Of a stretch of DNA of 64,000 nucleotides, positions 23,981 to 35,735 are shown piece after piece (position 1 is the stretch's first letter; every line of letters begins with the position of its first letter). Origin of the DNA: Campanula takesimana. Its lineage: Eukaryota > Streptophyta > Magnoliopsida > Asterales > Campanulaceae. A model generated the notes under the pieces. The model was not told the origin of the DNA and made no database searches. It worked only from the letters and a program-made list of their open reading frames with translations. The stretch spans positions 744,001 through 808,000 of the forward strand of contig JAOWBW010000599.1 in the NCBI GenBank assembly GCA_026119855.1, given 5' to 3'. Position numbers and translations under genes: made by a program.

Positions 23981-24375
23981 AATTTTGGGGGAAACGCGTT
24001 TCCCGTTTCCCCCTAATGTTAAAAAAAGACCTGTTTTAAAACGCGTTTCCCCCTAATGTTAAAAAAAGACGTGTTTTAAATATACGGACTTGGTGATTTA
24101 AGGCCTAAACTCACTGTTTTAAAGCCTAAACTTGCTATTTTATTTTCTTGGTGTTTTAATGCCTAAACTTGCTATTTTAATGCCTAAACTTGCTATTTTA
24201 TTTTCTAGGTGTTTTGAGGCCTAAACTCAATATTTTAAGGCCTAAACTCACTGTTTTAAGGGTGAAACCATATTAAAAAAACAGGTCTTTTTTTTTTAAC
24301 ATTAGGGGAAAACGCGTTTTAAAACAGGTCTTTTTTTAACATTAGGGGGAAACGCGCTCCCCCCAAAATCAACTC
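23981..24375. mobile_element. Foldback element F2
   Basis: Inverted arms of about 100 bp (23981-24090 and 24263-24375). Each holds two tandem copies of a module reading GCGTTTCCCCCTAATGTT, a short A run and GACCTGTTTTAAAAC. The ends are AATTTTGGGGG and CCCCCCAAAAT. The spacer (about 24096-24260) is a minisatellite of about 20 bp, GCCTAAACTTGCTATTTTA. I found no clean TSD. It shares the ACGCG core and the arm-plus-minisatellite plan with F1, F3 and F4. Confidence 0.7.
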
Positions 24376-26159
24376 TAGACTCGTGGCCCTACACCGTATG
24401 ATTAATATTATTATTGTCTTATACATCCTCGCTCCATTTCATTAGAAGCGTTTCAGTTGACTAAAAAAATAATTTATTCATTTTATAATGAGGTCGTCGA
24501 ACACTTGAAAAATAACAACTTATATACATGAATGTAATTGTTTGTACAAGTAAATGTAACACTTTAGTAGACGAAATTGTAACACATTTCTGTAGATAAT
24601 GTAATACTTTTACATGTATCATGATAAATTGAACTCATTGTAACTTATTATTTGAAAACATGTGGATATAGTTATTATACAAGTAAACATAAATGTTTTT
24701 ACACAAAATGTAATTTATTTTATTTAAAATGTAACATATTATTTGAAAAATGTAACACTTTACACTTTGGTAAAACAAAATATAGTATAATTTTCTACAC
24801 AATAGCGTTACATTCATTTATTGAAATTGTTATTTTCTTATTTTTAGAATGTTACTAAAACAAGTGTTTTTAGATTTAAAGTGTAAATGGTTGAAGTATT
24901 ACTGTTCAGTACATATGTATTACAATTATGTATAAACACTATAACACGTTTGTTACATTTGATTATAATAAGTATTACTTTTGGCAAACGGAGAAAACAC
25001 AAAAAAAAATAAAAACACTGTTACTTTCCTATACATATGTATTATTTTTATATATACAAACTGTTACATATAAGTAACACATTTGTTACATTTAGTTATA
25101 TCTGGGCCAAATAAGAGCTCTAAACGAAAAAAAAAACACCAAAAAAATATATAAAAACTAATATATTTTTTCGCGGATCATGGGTCCGAATCATGGGTCA
25201 AAAATACACCAATAATCCATATTCATGACTCGTTTCTACTATGAGACGGGTTATATTCATTCAAAATTTTGTCTTTTATAATTGCTGTTAATTTAATATT
25301 GATTTTAACAACTTGATTTCCTTGTTCTTATAGTGTGGGATTGATGCTACATTCGAAAAAGTACCTTAAAAAAACACATTTAAAACTGTTGTAGTATCTT
25401 ATGGACACTAATATACTCCTGGTTTATTTAATTTACATCACAAAAGAAACATATATAATCACATTATAGCTAGACCTCATAACTATTATTCTTGCACTTT
25501 GACTTGTTTAAAAATGTGCTTTACTTATTTACATATAACTTGTTTCACAGTAAAATTGTAGTTAAAAATATTTACTTATTTAGATATTTAACAATTGTAT
25601 AGAGACATAATAAATGGAAAAATGCTTTATTTATTAAGGGACGTATGGAGTATATTAAATTGATTAATATCAGCATGATGATTCCTATTATTTTCTTTGA
25701 AGTGCAAGTATATTATATACTATGTTAGGGTAATAGCTATGAAACTAGGAGTCATAATAATAAAAGAACAATTGTTATACAAAAAAGTCTTCAAAATAAT
25801 ATAAATAACTATACACTGATGAATATTTTCATTGTAATAAAAATGATATTGTTAGTTGTATATATAATAGCTGTTATAATAGAGTACCAACTATATGGAT
25901 GAAGATAGTAATAATCATAATAACTACTGTAATCATAAATTGAATATTTATACTTACAATATTCATAATAATATAATTATTAGTGTAATAGTTTTAGATA
26001 TTTTATTATATATAGTTATGATACTTCAATATTAGATATAATAATTATATGATGACTATTATTAGTTTAAATTGAAATTGTCAACAAAATATTTGGTAGA
26101 TATTGCATGAATCTCTATTATATTCGTCAACCTCTTTAAATTAAGATGTATTTATAGTG
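24376..26159. other. AT-rich intergenic DNA without a recognisable gene
   Basis: 24520-25110 has irregular repeats around TGTAACA. About 24896-25012 and 25013-25150 are a diverged tandem duplication (CATATGTATTA, TGTTACATTT and AAACAC shared in order). 25640-25660 looks like the remnant of a Stowaway end (GGGACGTATGGAGTA). About 25700-26080 is very AT-rich with ATA/AAT repetition. The short open frames at 24635-24858 have no family match that I can see. Confidence 0.6.
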
Positions 26160-27816
26160 GTAGTTTGACTATGTAGTACGGATGACTAAATACGGTTACG
26201 GTTATGATTTTGGTTTGGAATCGCTGGTTCTGGTTTTGTAAATGGATGAAATTTAATCGAACCGCGTCTAGTCGGTTAACGGTTCCGGTCCTAAACCGCT
26301 GCTTCTGGTTAGAGTTCAGGCCGGTTCACAGTTTTTTTTGTTTCCTCATTGGGAAAACAGTTTTGAAATTACTTTATTACTGATTCTTTTTTTAAAAAAA
26401 TATGTTATAGAAAAAATGTTGAAAAAACTAAAGAAGTCAGTCATTTTTGGAAATGATGAATACGAAGGCCCTTTACCGCTGCTGCCTTTCTTGGTTGTAA
26501 AATTTTAAAGAAAATTACTCATATTATATAATATGACACAAATGAAGATAAAATAAAGATGTTCGGTGGAAAAAAAGGAAAATAAGAACCTTAATAAGCG
26601 TGCAAAGTCAAACTAAATTTGTTGACCCATTTACATTGATTCCTTAATAAGCGTGCAAAGTCAAACTATGAATATTAAACCGGGTCAGAGAGAGTACTCT
26701 TTACTAAGTAGGACACATTTGTCATATTCTCAACAACTATCCCACTCATAATTCCAACCCCACTCACATATCGAAGCACAATTTTCATACTCACACCACT
26801 CATTCAACTACTATTATTAAACATTTTCTTAAAACACGTGTCTTGTTCAAAGTGTGAACAAACAAAAAAGGCAGAGGGAATTTGTGGTATTTTTGTGTCA
26901 TTTTTTATAAGATTTAGGGGCATATATGGTATGAGACGGCTCAATATTTGGGTAATACCACAACCGAACCGTATATATAAAATCTAAAATCGTCACGACT
27001 CAATTTTAAATGGCACGGTTCCATTGGTTCTCAGTTTCGGGATTGATCTGTTTGGGATTTGATTCGATTCTTGGATAACTTTGTTGAAGCTTGACTTAAG
27101 AAATCTTTTAAAAAGGAAGATATAAGTTTACTAATGCTATGAAAATGATGATCTACATGCACGCTAACACATCGGAACCACTTCAAACTTCTGTGGAAAG
27201 TGATGTTCAGTTTACATCATCAAAATAAGTTGTTTAATAATCCAAACATCTAACATTCACATACTTTGGTACATAATCCTAGCAATTTCAAATTCAACTA
27301 TCAACTCAATTTAAATTTCTGACAACTTTCCGGATCACGTTTTAGCAATTTTAAATTTCTTGAGCGAAAATCTCAACACGATAAAAGAACAATATTGTAC
27401 TTGAAAACAGAAAAGATTGAATTTGCATTATAATCTATCGGAAGGCAGGAGGCTGGAGCCAGAAGTGGACTATGAATAGGGTGAGAATCATCAATGCGCG
27501 TTAGGGAGAGAGAAAGTCGATTGAGGGTTTGCTGTGAGGATATATCCTTTCGTCTTTGGTATATCAGTATTTATGAATATGTACATATATTTTGTAATTT
27601 ATATATAATATACATATATAAAATGACGTAGTTTTAATTTATCGGTTCGGGACGGGAAATCCGTTTGGTACTTTAACACTAAAACAAAACCAGAATCGAA
27701 ACTTTGGTTCAATTAAAATCAAGTACCAGAGAGAAAGTCGATTGAGGATTTGATGTGATGATATATCCGTTCGTTTTTTTTAGTGTTTCTTGCACACATC
27801 TAATAAGATTCAAGGT
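26160..27816. repeat. Degenerate hAT-like and Stowaway-like remnants
   Basis: CGGTTNNGGTT-rich text at 26160-26340, 26950-27070 and 27640-27730 resembles the subterminal repeats of the hAT elements at 30527 and 36348, but no TIR or TSD could be fixed. About 26580-26670 has a tandem repeat of CTTAATAAGCGTGCAAAGTC, and 26680-26880 looks like Stowaway interior. A block starting GAGAGAAAGTCGATTGAGG occurs twice (about 27510 and 27731). No gene is supported. Confidence 0.45.
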
Positions 27817-28563
27817 TGATAAGCCTTATGAAAAAATAGTTTTTTTTAGCATTTAGGAAAAACGGTGTTTATAAATGCGCGATGACAATTTCTTAAATAA
27901 GTAAAAATTTCAGCGAATTGTTATTTTTTTCAAAAATAAGTTGAACAACGCGTGGTACCAGTGATTGTATTGAAACATGTCAGTTATAGTGTTTAAGAGT
28001 GTCATATCATGTATTTTTGAGTGCGAGTGGGATTTTATAAATGAGAGTGCTAGTGGTAGTATTTAAGAGTGACAGTTGTAGTGTTTAAAAGTACCAATTC
28101 ATGTGTTATTAAGTGTTAATGTGTTATTTTAATGAGTGCAAGTGATAGTGTTTAAAGGTGCCAGTTGTAGTGTTTAATAGTGTTAGTTCATGTGTTATTG
28201 AGTGCCAGGTTATGTGTTATTAAGTGCCAGTCCATGTGTTTAGAGAGTGTCAATTCATGTGTTGAAGAGTGTCAGTTCATGTGTTGAAGAGTGTCAGCTT
28301 ATTAGTTTAAGAGTGATAGTAGTGTAGTGTTGTGTTAATAATTTTCATTGATTTACATAAATGTCGTACGCTTTAAAAGAAGTATCTGTTATTTACGTAA
28401 ATGCTACCGCGCGTTTGAAAAAAAGAAATGTCTGTAAATTAATACAATGTCACCGCGCGTTTTAAAACAAGTTCCACTTATTTATAAAATATCATGCGCT
28501 TTTTAATTTTTTTTCTTCTAATTGTTAGGAAAAACTAATTTTTCTATGATTTTTCTAAATCTC
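27817..28563. mobile_element. Foldback element F3
   Basis: The left arm (27830-27915) aligns with the F1 and F4 left arms: TTAGGAAAAACG, then GCGCGATGACAATTTCTTAAATAAG. The right arm (about 28360-28563) carries three or four inverted modules with GTCACCGCGCGTTTT. The spacer (about 27965-28330) is a minisatellite of about 20 bp, AGTGTCAGTTCATGTGTTGA. No TSD was found and the ends are approximate. Confidence 0.65.
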
Positions 28564-28599
28564 AAAAATAGTATATATTCCATCCTTTACTCAACGTTT

Positions 28600-28720
28600 T
28601 TTCAATTTACGGAACGTCAAAGTATTATTCCCTCTGTTTTTTTTTTTTTTTTTTGAAGGAAGTATTATTCCCTCTGTTTTTTTGACTTGAAGTATTATTC
28701 CCTCTGTTAAACGCTATTAG
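28600..28720 (+). repeat. Poly-T and repeated Stowaway-like end
   Basis: AGTATTATTCCCTCTGTT occurs three times within about 90 bp, separated by T runs. It looks like local multiplication of a Stowaway-type terminus by slippage. No full MITE is present. Confidence 0.55.
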
Positions 28721-28890
28721 TTTACTATTTTTTTGTTGACATTCCATCTTTTGAGTCCAGTTTTAAAAATTAAACTTAAGCCACGTGTGGTAGACCGTAT
28801 CGAACCCACCCGAATTGTACTATTAATAATACGCATGTACTGTGTTTGGTAGGGATTTAAATAAACCGGTAATTATCCATTCATAAGAAG

Positions 28891-29061
28891 GAGTTCAAAT
28901 CTTCTGTGCCACTTCGTGTACTATTTTATGTGCTACAAGTGATCTAATGGCTCACAATTATTGAGATTGGTATTATTGTAATATTATGCAAACATGTGAA
29001 TGGTTGGATTACAAGTGGTACATGGAGTGGCACACCAAAGTGGTACAGTAGATCTCAACTC
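28891..29061. mobile_element. Mutator-type MITE (171 bp)
   Basis: Flanked by the 9-bp TSD CATAAGAAG (28882-28890 and 29062-29070). TIRs: left GAGTTCAAATCTTCTGTGCC, right (reverse complement) GAGTTGAGATCTACTGTACC. It has no coding capacity. It is inserted in the left arm of a short palindrome that also received F4. Confidence 0.88.
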
Positions 29062-29091
29062 CATAAGAAGGCATTTTTGCTTTACCCGAAA

Positions 29092-29588
29092 TGCAAAATC
29101 TTGGGAAAAACACATTTTTCCAAACGCTTAGGAAAAATGTGTTTTAAAAAAATGCAGTGACATTTTTGTAAATAATTAGAACTTCTCAACGGTTCTGGAT
29201 ATCAATATAAAACCTTCTGGATATGAGATTGATAGCCAGAAGCACATTTGAAAAAAAATCATGGCCAATAAACTTTCTGGATATCAAGTTCAAGAGGTTC
29301 TGGATATAGATAATATAGTCTTCTGGATATAATTTATGAAGCATCTCCAGTGAGAAAAAAAAAAGCTGAAAAGAACCTTTGAGACTGATATTCAGAACCT
29401 TAAAGACTAATAGCCAGAACCTTTAAAAAGTGATAGCCAGAAGGTTTTTTTTGAAAAAAAAAAATGTTTAGGATGTCTAGCTGGTGTGTTACGAAGATCC
29501 AGCAAGTGTGTTGAGGAGCGCCAGATGATTATGAAAAACACGTTTTTCCTAATCGCTAGGAAAAACGCGTTTTACAGGAGACTAACTC
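29092..29588. mobile_element. Foldback element F4 (Mutator-like, 497 bp)
   Basis: Starts TGCAAAATCTTGGG and ends AGGAGACTAACTC, the same ends as F1, with 9-bp TSD TACCCGAAA (29083-29091 and 29589-29597). Arms contain GGAAAAAYRYRTTTT and AAAAACGCGTTTTACAGG. The spacer combines the F1-type repeat (TTCTGGATATCAATATAAAA, GATAGCCAGAA) with a short stretch like the F3 repeat (AGTGTGTTGAGGAGCGCCAG), linking the two subfamilies. Confidence 0.85.
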
Positions 29589-29597
29589 TACCCGAAA

Positions 29598-30289
29598 ATG
29601 CCTTCTTATGAATGGATGAAGTCATCTTCTTCCTTTGAGTCTTTTTTTCCCGAATTCTTCTCTTTTCTCATATTCTTAACCTAGCCAAAATCAAGGTTTT
29701 ACCTTTTTCAAAAAAAAAAGAAAAAAAGAAGCAAAATCAAGTTTTAAGAACGTGAATTCTTACATGAACGGAGGAAGATCCATTATAAATAAGTTCAACT
29801 TTCAAACGTGAATTCTTTGCATGAACGGAGGAACATCAATTATAAATATGGAATTATTATAATTTTATAAACATAAGGTTTATATATACTTAAGTATAAA
29901 TAATAGTAGTCCCTATGTCTCAGTTTAAGGTTTTTAATTTATTTTTTTGGGTCATTTATCAAAACATCATTTACCCAAATGAAAACTACCATAAAAGACA
30001 GACATCTTCAAAACTAACCAAAAAGTCGTTACTAAGAATTCGTTACTAAGAATTTTGGACTAGCGTACCCCTAAGGATGAGAATAGACGCACGCTCGATA
30101 GTTACCGATGGATGGAAGCCTGCTTCCTTCCTTTATGTTTTTTTTTTCCACTTGAAACTTTAAAATAAAATATTTCAAAATCTAAAGCTCAAAAAAGATT
30201 CTGAAATCGTTGTATTATTTGTATAGTCAAAATGAACCAAACAAGTACTCACATCATATGTTTTTTGAACAAATTTAAAAATGAAATTT
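29598..30289. other. Intergenic; small tandem duplication, no gene seen
   Basis: A 59-bp period duplication (ACGTGAATTCTTACATGAAC at about 29749 and a near copy at 29808). A Stowaway-like start (AGTCCCTATGTCTCAG) lies near 29912. The remainder is AT-rich without supported features. Confidence 0.5.
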
Positions 30290-30899
30290 AAGAATCAAAA
30301 TTCAATTTTTCACTTATAAAAAAACTAAGAAATTAATCTCTCAGTTGTTCTTATTAAACAAATGATGAACGCGCAGTCAAATACATTTTAAACAATTGAG
30401 AAATTAATTTTATCAGATGTTCAAATAAAAGATGAGTGCGTAGTCATACATTATTTAAAACAACTAAAAATATAATTTTCGCACTGAGGTCTCAATTTCT
30501 CAGTTGTTTAGCTGTATGTTGTCACATAGACGTGTCCAATTCTCCACCGGAACCGGCTAACCGGCGGTTAACCGGCCGGTCAAAACCGGTCAAAACCGGC
30601 CAACCGGTTAACCGGCCAACCGTTTCGGATGTTAACCGGATGGGGCCGGTCCGGTTAAGGTTAGACATTACACAAACCGGTAAACCGGCGGTTATAACCG
30701 TCGGTTAAGTAACCGGTCTAACCGGCGGTTAGACCGGCGGTTAACGGTTAAACCGGTTTTTCCAGAAATGCCAGTGTGGCCCCTCCCAACGGCTAGTTGA
30801 CCAGAAAGGTCCAAAACGGCTAGTTTGTCAGTTTTTGGCCGTTACTTTTCTGACCAAAAACGGCTATAATGCAGAAAAAAAAAAAAAAAAGTTTTTTTT

Positions 30900-31379
30900 T
30901 CCAGTTTTTTGATACTATAAATATCCCCTCCCTCCTCCCAATCTTTTCCCACAATTCTACCCTACCCCTACCTACTTCTCTCCATATTTCTCTCTCTACT
31001 CTTCAAAGACTCCAGTTAATTTTCAAATTTCAGTTAGTTTCCAGTCAGTTATTTAACAGATTCCAGTTTGTTTCCAGATTCCTGTCAGTTATTTAACGAA
31101 TTCCAGTCAGTTGTTTAACGGTTCCAGTTAGTTTATCAGTTTTCAGTTAGTTTTTTTCAGACTTCCAGTCAGTTTTTTAACGGTTCCAGTTAGTTTATCA
31201 GTTTTCAGTTAATTTTTTCAGATTTCCAGTCATTTTTTAACGGTTCCAGTTAGTTTTATCAGTTTTCAGTTAATTTTTTTCAGATTTCCAGTCAGTTTTC
31301 TAAGGTTCCAGTTAGTTTTTTGACATTTTCCAGTTAAATTTCAAGATTTCAGTTAGTTTTCCAGATTTCAGTTCAAAAA
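30900..31379 (+). promoter_or_regulatory. hAT promoter and repetitive 5' leader
   Basis: A TATA box, CTATAAATATCCCCTCC, lies at about 30915. A leader of about 400 bp follows, made of degenerate repeats of TTCCAGTTAGTTT and TTCCAGTCAGTT with about 60-bp higher-order spacing, ending at the transposase ATG (31380). A related copy of promoter plus leader occurs at 33715-34110. Confidence 0.65.
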
Positions 31380-33399
31380 ATGTCTTCATCTCGAAATCTT
31401 GGCAAGTCTCATGTTGATTCTACCTCCCAAAACCAAGATTTTGATCAATTTTTTGAGGAACCCTTTGTTGAAAATCAAAATGAGCAAGGGACGGAAGAAA
31501 ATGTTGTTGAAAGTCAAAGTGGTAGAGGCGGTCGAGGCCGAGGTCGAGGTGGTCGGAGTCGTGGACAAGGACAAGCACAACAACGTCAACCACGAGAATC
31601 TAGATCCGACATTTTTGCCATCCATTTCCAAAAAATACAAATTGACCCCAATGACCATATCCATTTCAAAGCGCAATGCAACTATTGTCCAAAATGGTAC
31701 GGCTTTAAAAAGGGTGGAGGGTATGGGTCAATGAACGCGCATATGTCATCAAAACATCCCGAAAAACTTGGGATTGAGGGCGATCAATCTCAATTACAAT
31801 TCAATCCAATTGCTCAAGGTCAAGGCCAAGGTACGTCTTCGATATTATTTAAATTTAATAATATCTTTTATAGGAAAGAGTTGGCCAAATTTGTGTGTGT
31901 TAAAGGGCTTCCTTTTAATTTTGCGGATGATGATTTTTTTCAAAATTTTATTAGACTTTCTTTAAATCCATCCGGTCATAAAGTGCCACGGTCGACTCTA
32001 GTACGCGATATTAAAATGGTGGTGTCGGAATATAAATTAAAATTAATTGAGGATTTAGCAAAATTAAATCATAGAGTTTCAATTTGTGCCGATGGTTGGA
32101 GTGATCATTGGCTTAGAAATAGTTATTTGGGTGTTACATGCCATTGGATAGATAATTCATGGACTATCCAAAAAAGATTAATTGCATATGATAGTTTTGA
32201 ACCACCCCATTCCGCGGAAAATATTTGTAGAAAGTTGCACGGCGTTTTGGCAAAGTATGGTCTTATTCAAAAAATATTCACTATTTCATTCGACAACGCT
32301 AGTGCTAATACCGCTAGTATACCGGAGTTGAAGCTTATTTGTCAACCGTCACTTGGGGGTAAGTTTTTTCATATAAGATGTTTATGTCATATAATTAATT
32401 TATGTGTTAAAGACGGTTTGGATGCGTTGGATATATATGTTAAACCCATTAGAGATGCTCTCGTTTTTATTGCAAAAAAAAATAGAGTTACAAGAAAATG
32501 GATCAATTTTTTGAAAAGTAAGGGTTTAAATGAATTTTTTTTTTCTATGGATGTTCTGACTAGGTGGAATTCCACCTATACAATGTTAAAGGATGGTTTT
32601 GAGTATAAAGAACTTCTCATGGAATTTTTTCTTCATTTGGGTACGGACATCCCTTTATTTGCTTATCATTGGAACGCTTGCATTAATTTATGCCAATTAT
32701 TAAAGATTTTCTTTACCGCTACCGAGGCTTTGTCGGGAGTTTATTATCCAACTTCTTTTTTGGTACTTGAGCAATGTGGTGCAATTGTTCGAAGTTTCAA
32801 AATACAAAACAAGATTTGGTGACTCTTTATAATGAGTATAATGCAAAGTATGGAAATCCTTCTCAACAACAACAAGAACCCTCATATACTAACCAAGATA
32901 TTGCTACACAAGAAGATGGTGGGCTCACTTTCAATCCATATGGATTTTTTGACGACTTGTTATCCTCAAAACGTCGTAGAATGGCTTCTTCTTCTTCTTC
33001 TTCTTCTTCTTCTACCATTCCTTACATTTGGAATTATATTTCAACTCCAATTTTGATTATGTACAAAACACTTCAAATAATTCTAAATTTGACGTTTTGA
33101 GGTGGTGGGCACAAAGGCATGAAAGTTATCCCATACTCTCTTTAATTGCAAAAGAAGTCTTAGCCGCTCCCGCTTCAACGGTGGCGGTCGAATCGGCATT
33201 TAGCGTGGGAGGAAATGTTTTGGATGCAAGACGTTCCCAACTAACGGTTGATAATTTGGAAAATCAACTCTTACTTGGTGATTGGATTAGAGCGGAAAAG
33301 AGAGAGCAAGATATGCCTTATGAAGAGGATATACAAGATCCACGATATCAATATGACTTGGAAGGGTCTACGGGAAGTTCGGAAGGGGAAGGCAATTAG
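31380..33399 (+). pseudogene. hAT transposase (RICESLEEPER/BED type), disrupted
   Basis: Open for 480 codons from 31380, then broken. Seen: a Gly/Arg/Gln-rich N-terminus (residues 48-70); a BED zinc finger with C100, C103, H121 and H126; an RNase-H-like core with SICADGWSD (D238) and SFDNASAN (D305); and RWNSTYTM at about residue 397. After about 32800 the frame changes. A second segment (LVTLYNEYNAKYG, 32817-32855) and the C-terminal dimerisation domain (33097-33290, FDVLRWW...APASTVAVESAFSVGG) lie in other frames. Between YYPTSFLVLEQ and LVTLYNEY the middle region normally found in plant hAT proteins is missing, probably by deletion. A Ser run (32980-33013) and two frame changes complete the damage. 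The glutamate of the VESAFS motif is retained. Probably inactive, though a host-domesticated truncated product cannot be excluded. Confidence 0.88.
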
Positions 33400-33599
33400 A
33401 AAGTTTTTTTATTTTTTTAATGTTTACAATAGTTTTATTTTAGTTTCATTGTAATAGTTAAGTTGAGGTAAAGGTTCCATTATGTCCTCCCTTAATTATA
33501 AAAGGGCAAGGTTTGGTTATCCCCCTCTTTGTAATTTTAATTTTAATTAATAAAATTTAAGGGTACCGTCCCTTTTTTTAAAAAAATACACTATATTTC

Positions 33600-34140
33600 T
33601 TGAGTAATTTTTGAAAAAAGCTCAAAAAAAATCTTTTGGGTTTCAATTTAAATGCTAACATATTTTTAAAGATTTTTGAAAAAAAATAATTACATTTTAC
33701 AAGTTTATTACCATCAATTTAACTATAAATACCCCCTCCCTCCTCACTATTTTTTCACACTACTACCTCACAAACCCTTTCTCTACAATATAAATCTTTC
33801 TCTACAATCAAACATCCCCAAGTTTATTACTTTTTTCGTTAACTTTCTAACGAAATGGCTTCCAATTCAAACAATGAGAGGGTGGGACAATTTACTATTA
33901 TGGGGAGGCATTTTACAATCAAACATCCCCAAGTTTATTACTTTTTTCGTTAACTTTTTTCGTTATTTTCATATTTCCAGTCAGATTTTTAACGATTCCA
34001 GTTACTTTGTAAGGACTTCAGCCAGTTTATTCAAATTTTCCGTTAGTTTTTTGACATTTTCAGTTAAATTTCCAGATTTCAAGTTACTTTTTTTACATTT
34101 TCAGTTTTTAAAAAAAAAAAAAAAAAGGTTAAAAATTAGG
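33600..34140 (+). promoter_or_regulatory. Second promoter-plus-leader copy inside the hAT 3' region
   Basis: ACTATAAATACCCCCTCC at about 33722 and repeated TTCCAGTCAG / TTTCAGTTA leader text duplicate the 5' promoter region. A short frame starting ATGGCTTCCAATTC at 33855 encodes about 30 residues (MASNSNNERVGQF...). A 36-bp piece (ACAATCAAACATCCCCAAGT and following) is repeated at 33806 and 33912. This suggests a chimera of two related hAT copies. Confidence 0.6.
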
Positions 34141-35735
34141 CGGTTTAACCGGGTTAACCGGTTAACCGCCTAACCTTAACCGTTATATCCGGTTAGCCGG
34201 GCCGGTTCCGGTTGGTTCTATGTTAAATTTCTAACCGCCGGTTATAACCGGTTAACCGGATTGGACACGTCTATTGTCACATGAACTTTAAACAACTAAA
34301 AAATCACAGTTGTGTAAAGCTAAAGATTAATAAGTGCACGCACACATACTTGTTAAATTACAGAGAATCCAATTTATCAGTTGTTCAAAGCAGAAATGCA
34401 CCTAAACATACCCTTTCAACAACAAAGAATCAAATTTATCTTTTTTCACAGCTCACGATTTAATTTCACAGTGAGGACTTAATTTCTCAGTTATCTAATG
34501 CTAATGATGAATGTATGAATTGTTTTTCACAGTTGTGTGATGTCACATGCCCTTTAAACAATTGAGAAATCACAGTTTCTTAAAACTAAAGGTTAATGAA
34601 TGCAGTGACACATACCATTTACACAACATTGACACATACCATGTATACAACATAGAATCTAATTTATTAGTTGTTAAAAGCAATATTTTTTTATCAGTTG
34701 TTTCATGCTAATGATGAATGTATTTTAATACATTCTTAGAAACAACATAGATAATTTTTTTTCAGTTGTATGATGTCACATACCCTTTAAACAACTAAGA
34801 AATCACAGTTGCATAAAGCTAAAGATTAACGAATGCCCACGCACATACTTTTTAAACAACAGAAAATCCAATTTATTAGTTTTTCAAAGCAAAAATGCAA
34901 CTACACATACCCTTTCAACAACAGAGAATCAATTTTATCTTTTCTTCACAACTAACGATCTAATTTCACAATGAGGACATAATTTATAATTTTTAATCCT
35001 AATGTGAATGTATTGTCACACATACCCTTTCAACAAAGATAACTTGATTTGACAGTTGTGTGATGTCACATGCTCTTTAATCAACTGAAAAATCACAGTT
35101 GGTTAAAAATTAAGACTAATGAATGCACTAACACATACCATTTATACAATATAGAAACCAATTTATCAGTTGTTCAAATCAAAAACAATTTTATCGGATG
35201 TAGAAAGCGATATAATGTATACAGATTCAAAAACATTTCACACTCGTGTGATTTCACTTGCCCTTTAAAACAACTGATAAATAAATCGCAATTGTTAATT
35301 TAAAGCTAAAAGATCAATTAATGAATGGACTGACAAATACCTTCTAATCAACAAAGAAGCTAATTTATTTAGTTGTTTGAAACAGAGCAAGAGAGACAAG
35401 AGCAAAAGAACTTCAAAATCAGATCTCTACAGGAACTGAGAAAAAGAGACGGTTGATTTTGGCGGTAAAAATGCGTATTTCACACTTGTGTGATTTCTTT
35501 TGTGTCTTTATTGTTTTTACATATTTTTGGTATGCAATGACCATTTAAAATATAAATTGGAAATCATTCTTACTAATAAATTAATCAACGTGGGACCAAT
35601 CGTTAGATTGAGAAAGTCTGGTGCCTAACAAGTTCTTAATCCCGAACTCTAGAATCTCTGAAAAATTTGGTCTTTCTCATGTTTTTCATGAAATACACAT
35701 AAGTGATGACTCATAGAAACTCACCATCACTTATA

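Larger units (their letters stand above)
30527..34273 (+). mobile_element. hAT transposon (3747 bp)
   Basis: TIR TAGACGTGTCCAAT / ATTGGACACGTCTA with 8-bp TSD TTGTCACA (30519-30526 and 34274-34281). The 8-bp TSD and the transposase domains identify the hAT superfamily. Both subterminal regions (30545-30750 and 34140-34260) are dense in ACCGGTTAACCGG-type repeats, expected transposase-binding clusters. It contains one damaged transposase frame and a second promoter-like leader near the 3' end. Confidence 0.95.
30290..35500. repeat. Degenerate tandem array interrupted by a hAT element
   Basis: Left part 30290-30526, right part 34274-35500. Diverged units of irregular length (about 190-290 bp, with shorter sub-repeats) contain AACAACTGAGAAAT, TGATGTCACATGCCCTTTAAAC, AAAGATTAATGAATGCA and CAGTTGTTCAAA. 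TGATGTCACA recurs near 34539, 34772 and 35062. The hAT TSD itself (TTGTCACA) falls in this motif. Small open frames here are not credible genes. Confidence 0.65.

Noticed and set aside
30545..30750. ACCGGTTAACCGG repeats as a telomere-like or satellite array
   Set aside because: They are confined to the hAT subterminal regions, mirrored at 34140-34260 and bounded by TIR and TSD.
33676..34173. 165-codon Phe/Ser-rich frame near the hAT 3' end
   Set aside because: It runs through the duplicated promoter and leader in a frame different from the short ATG frame; composition is that of T-rich UTR.
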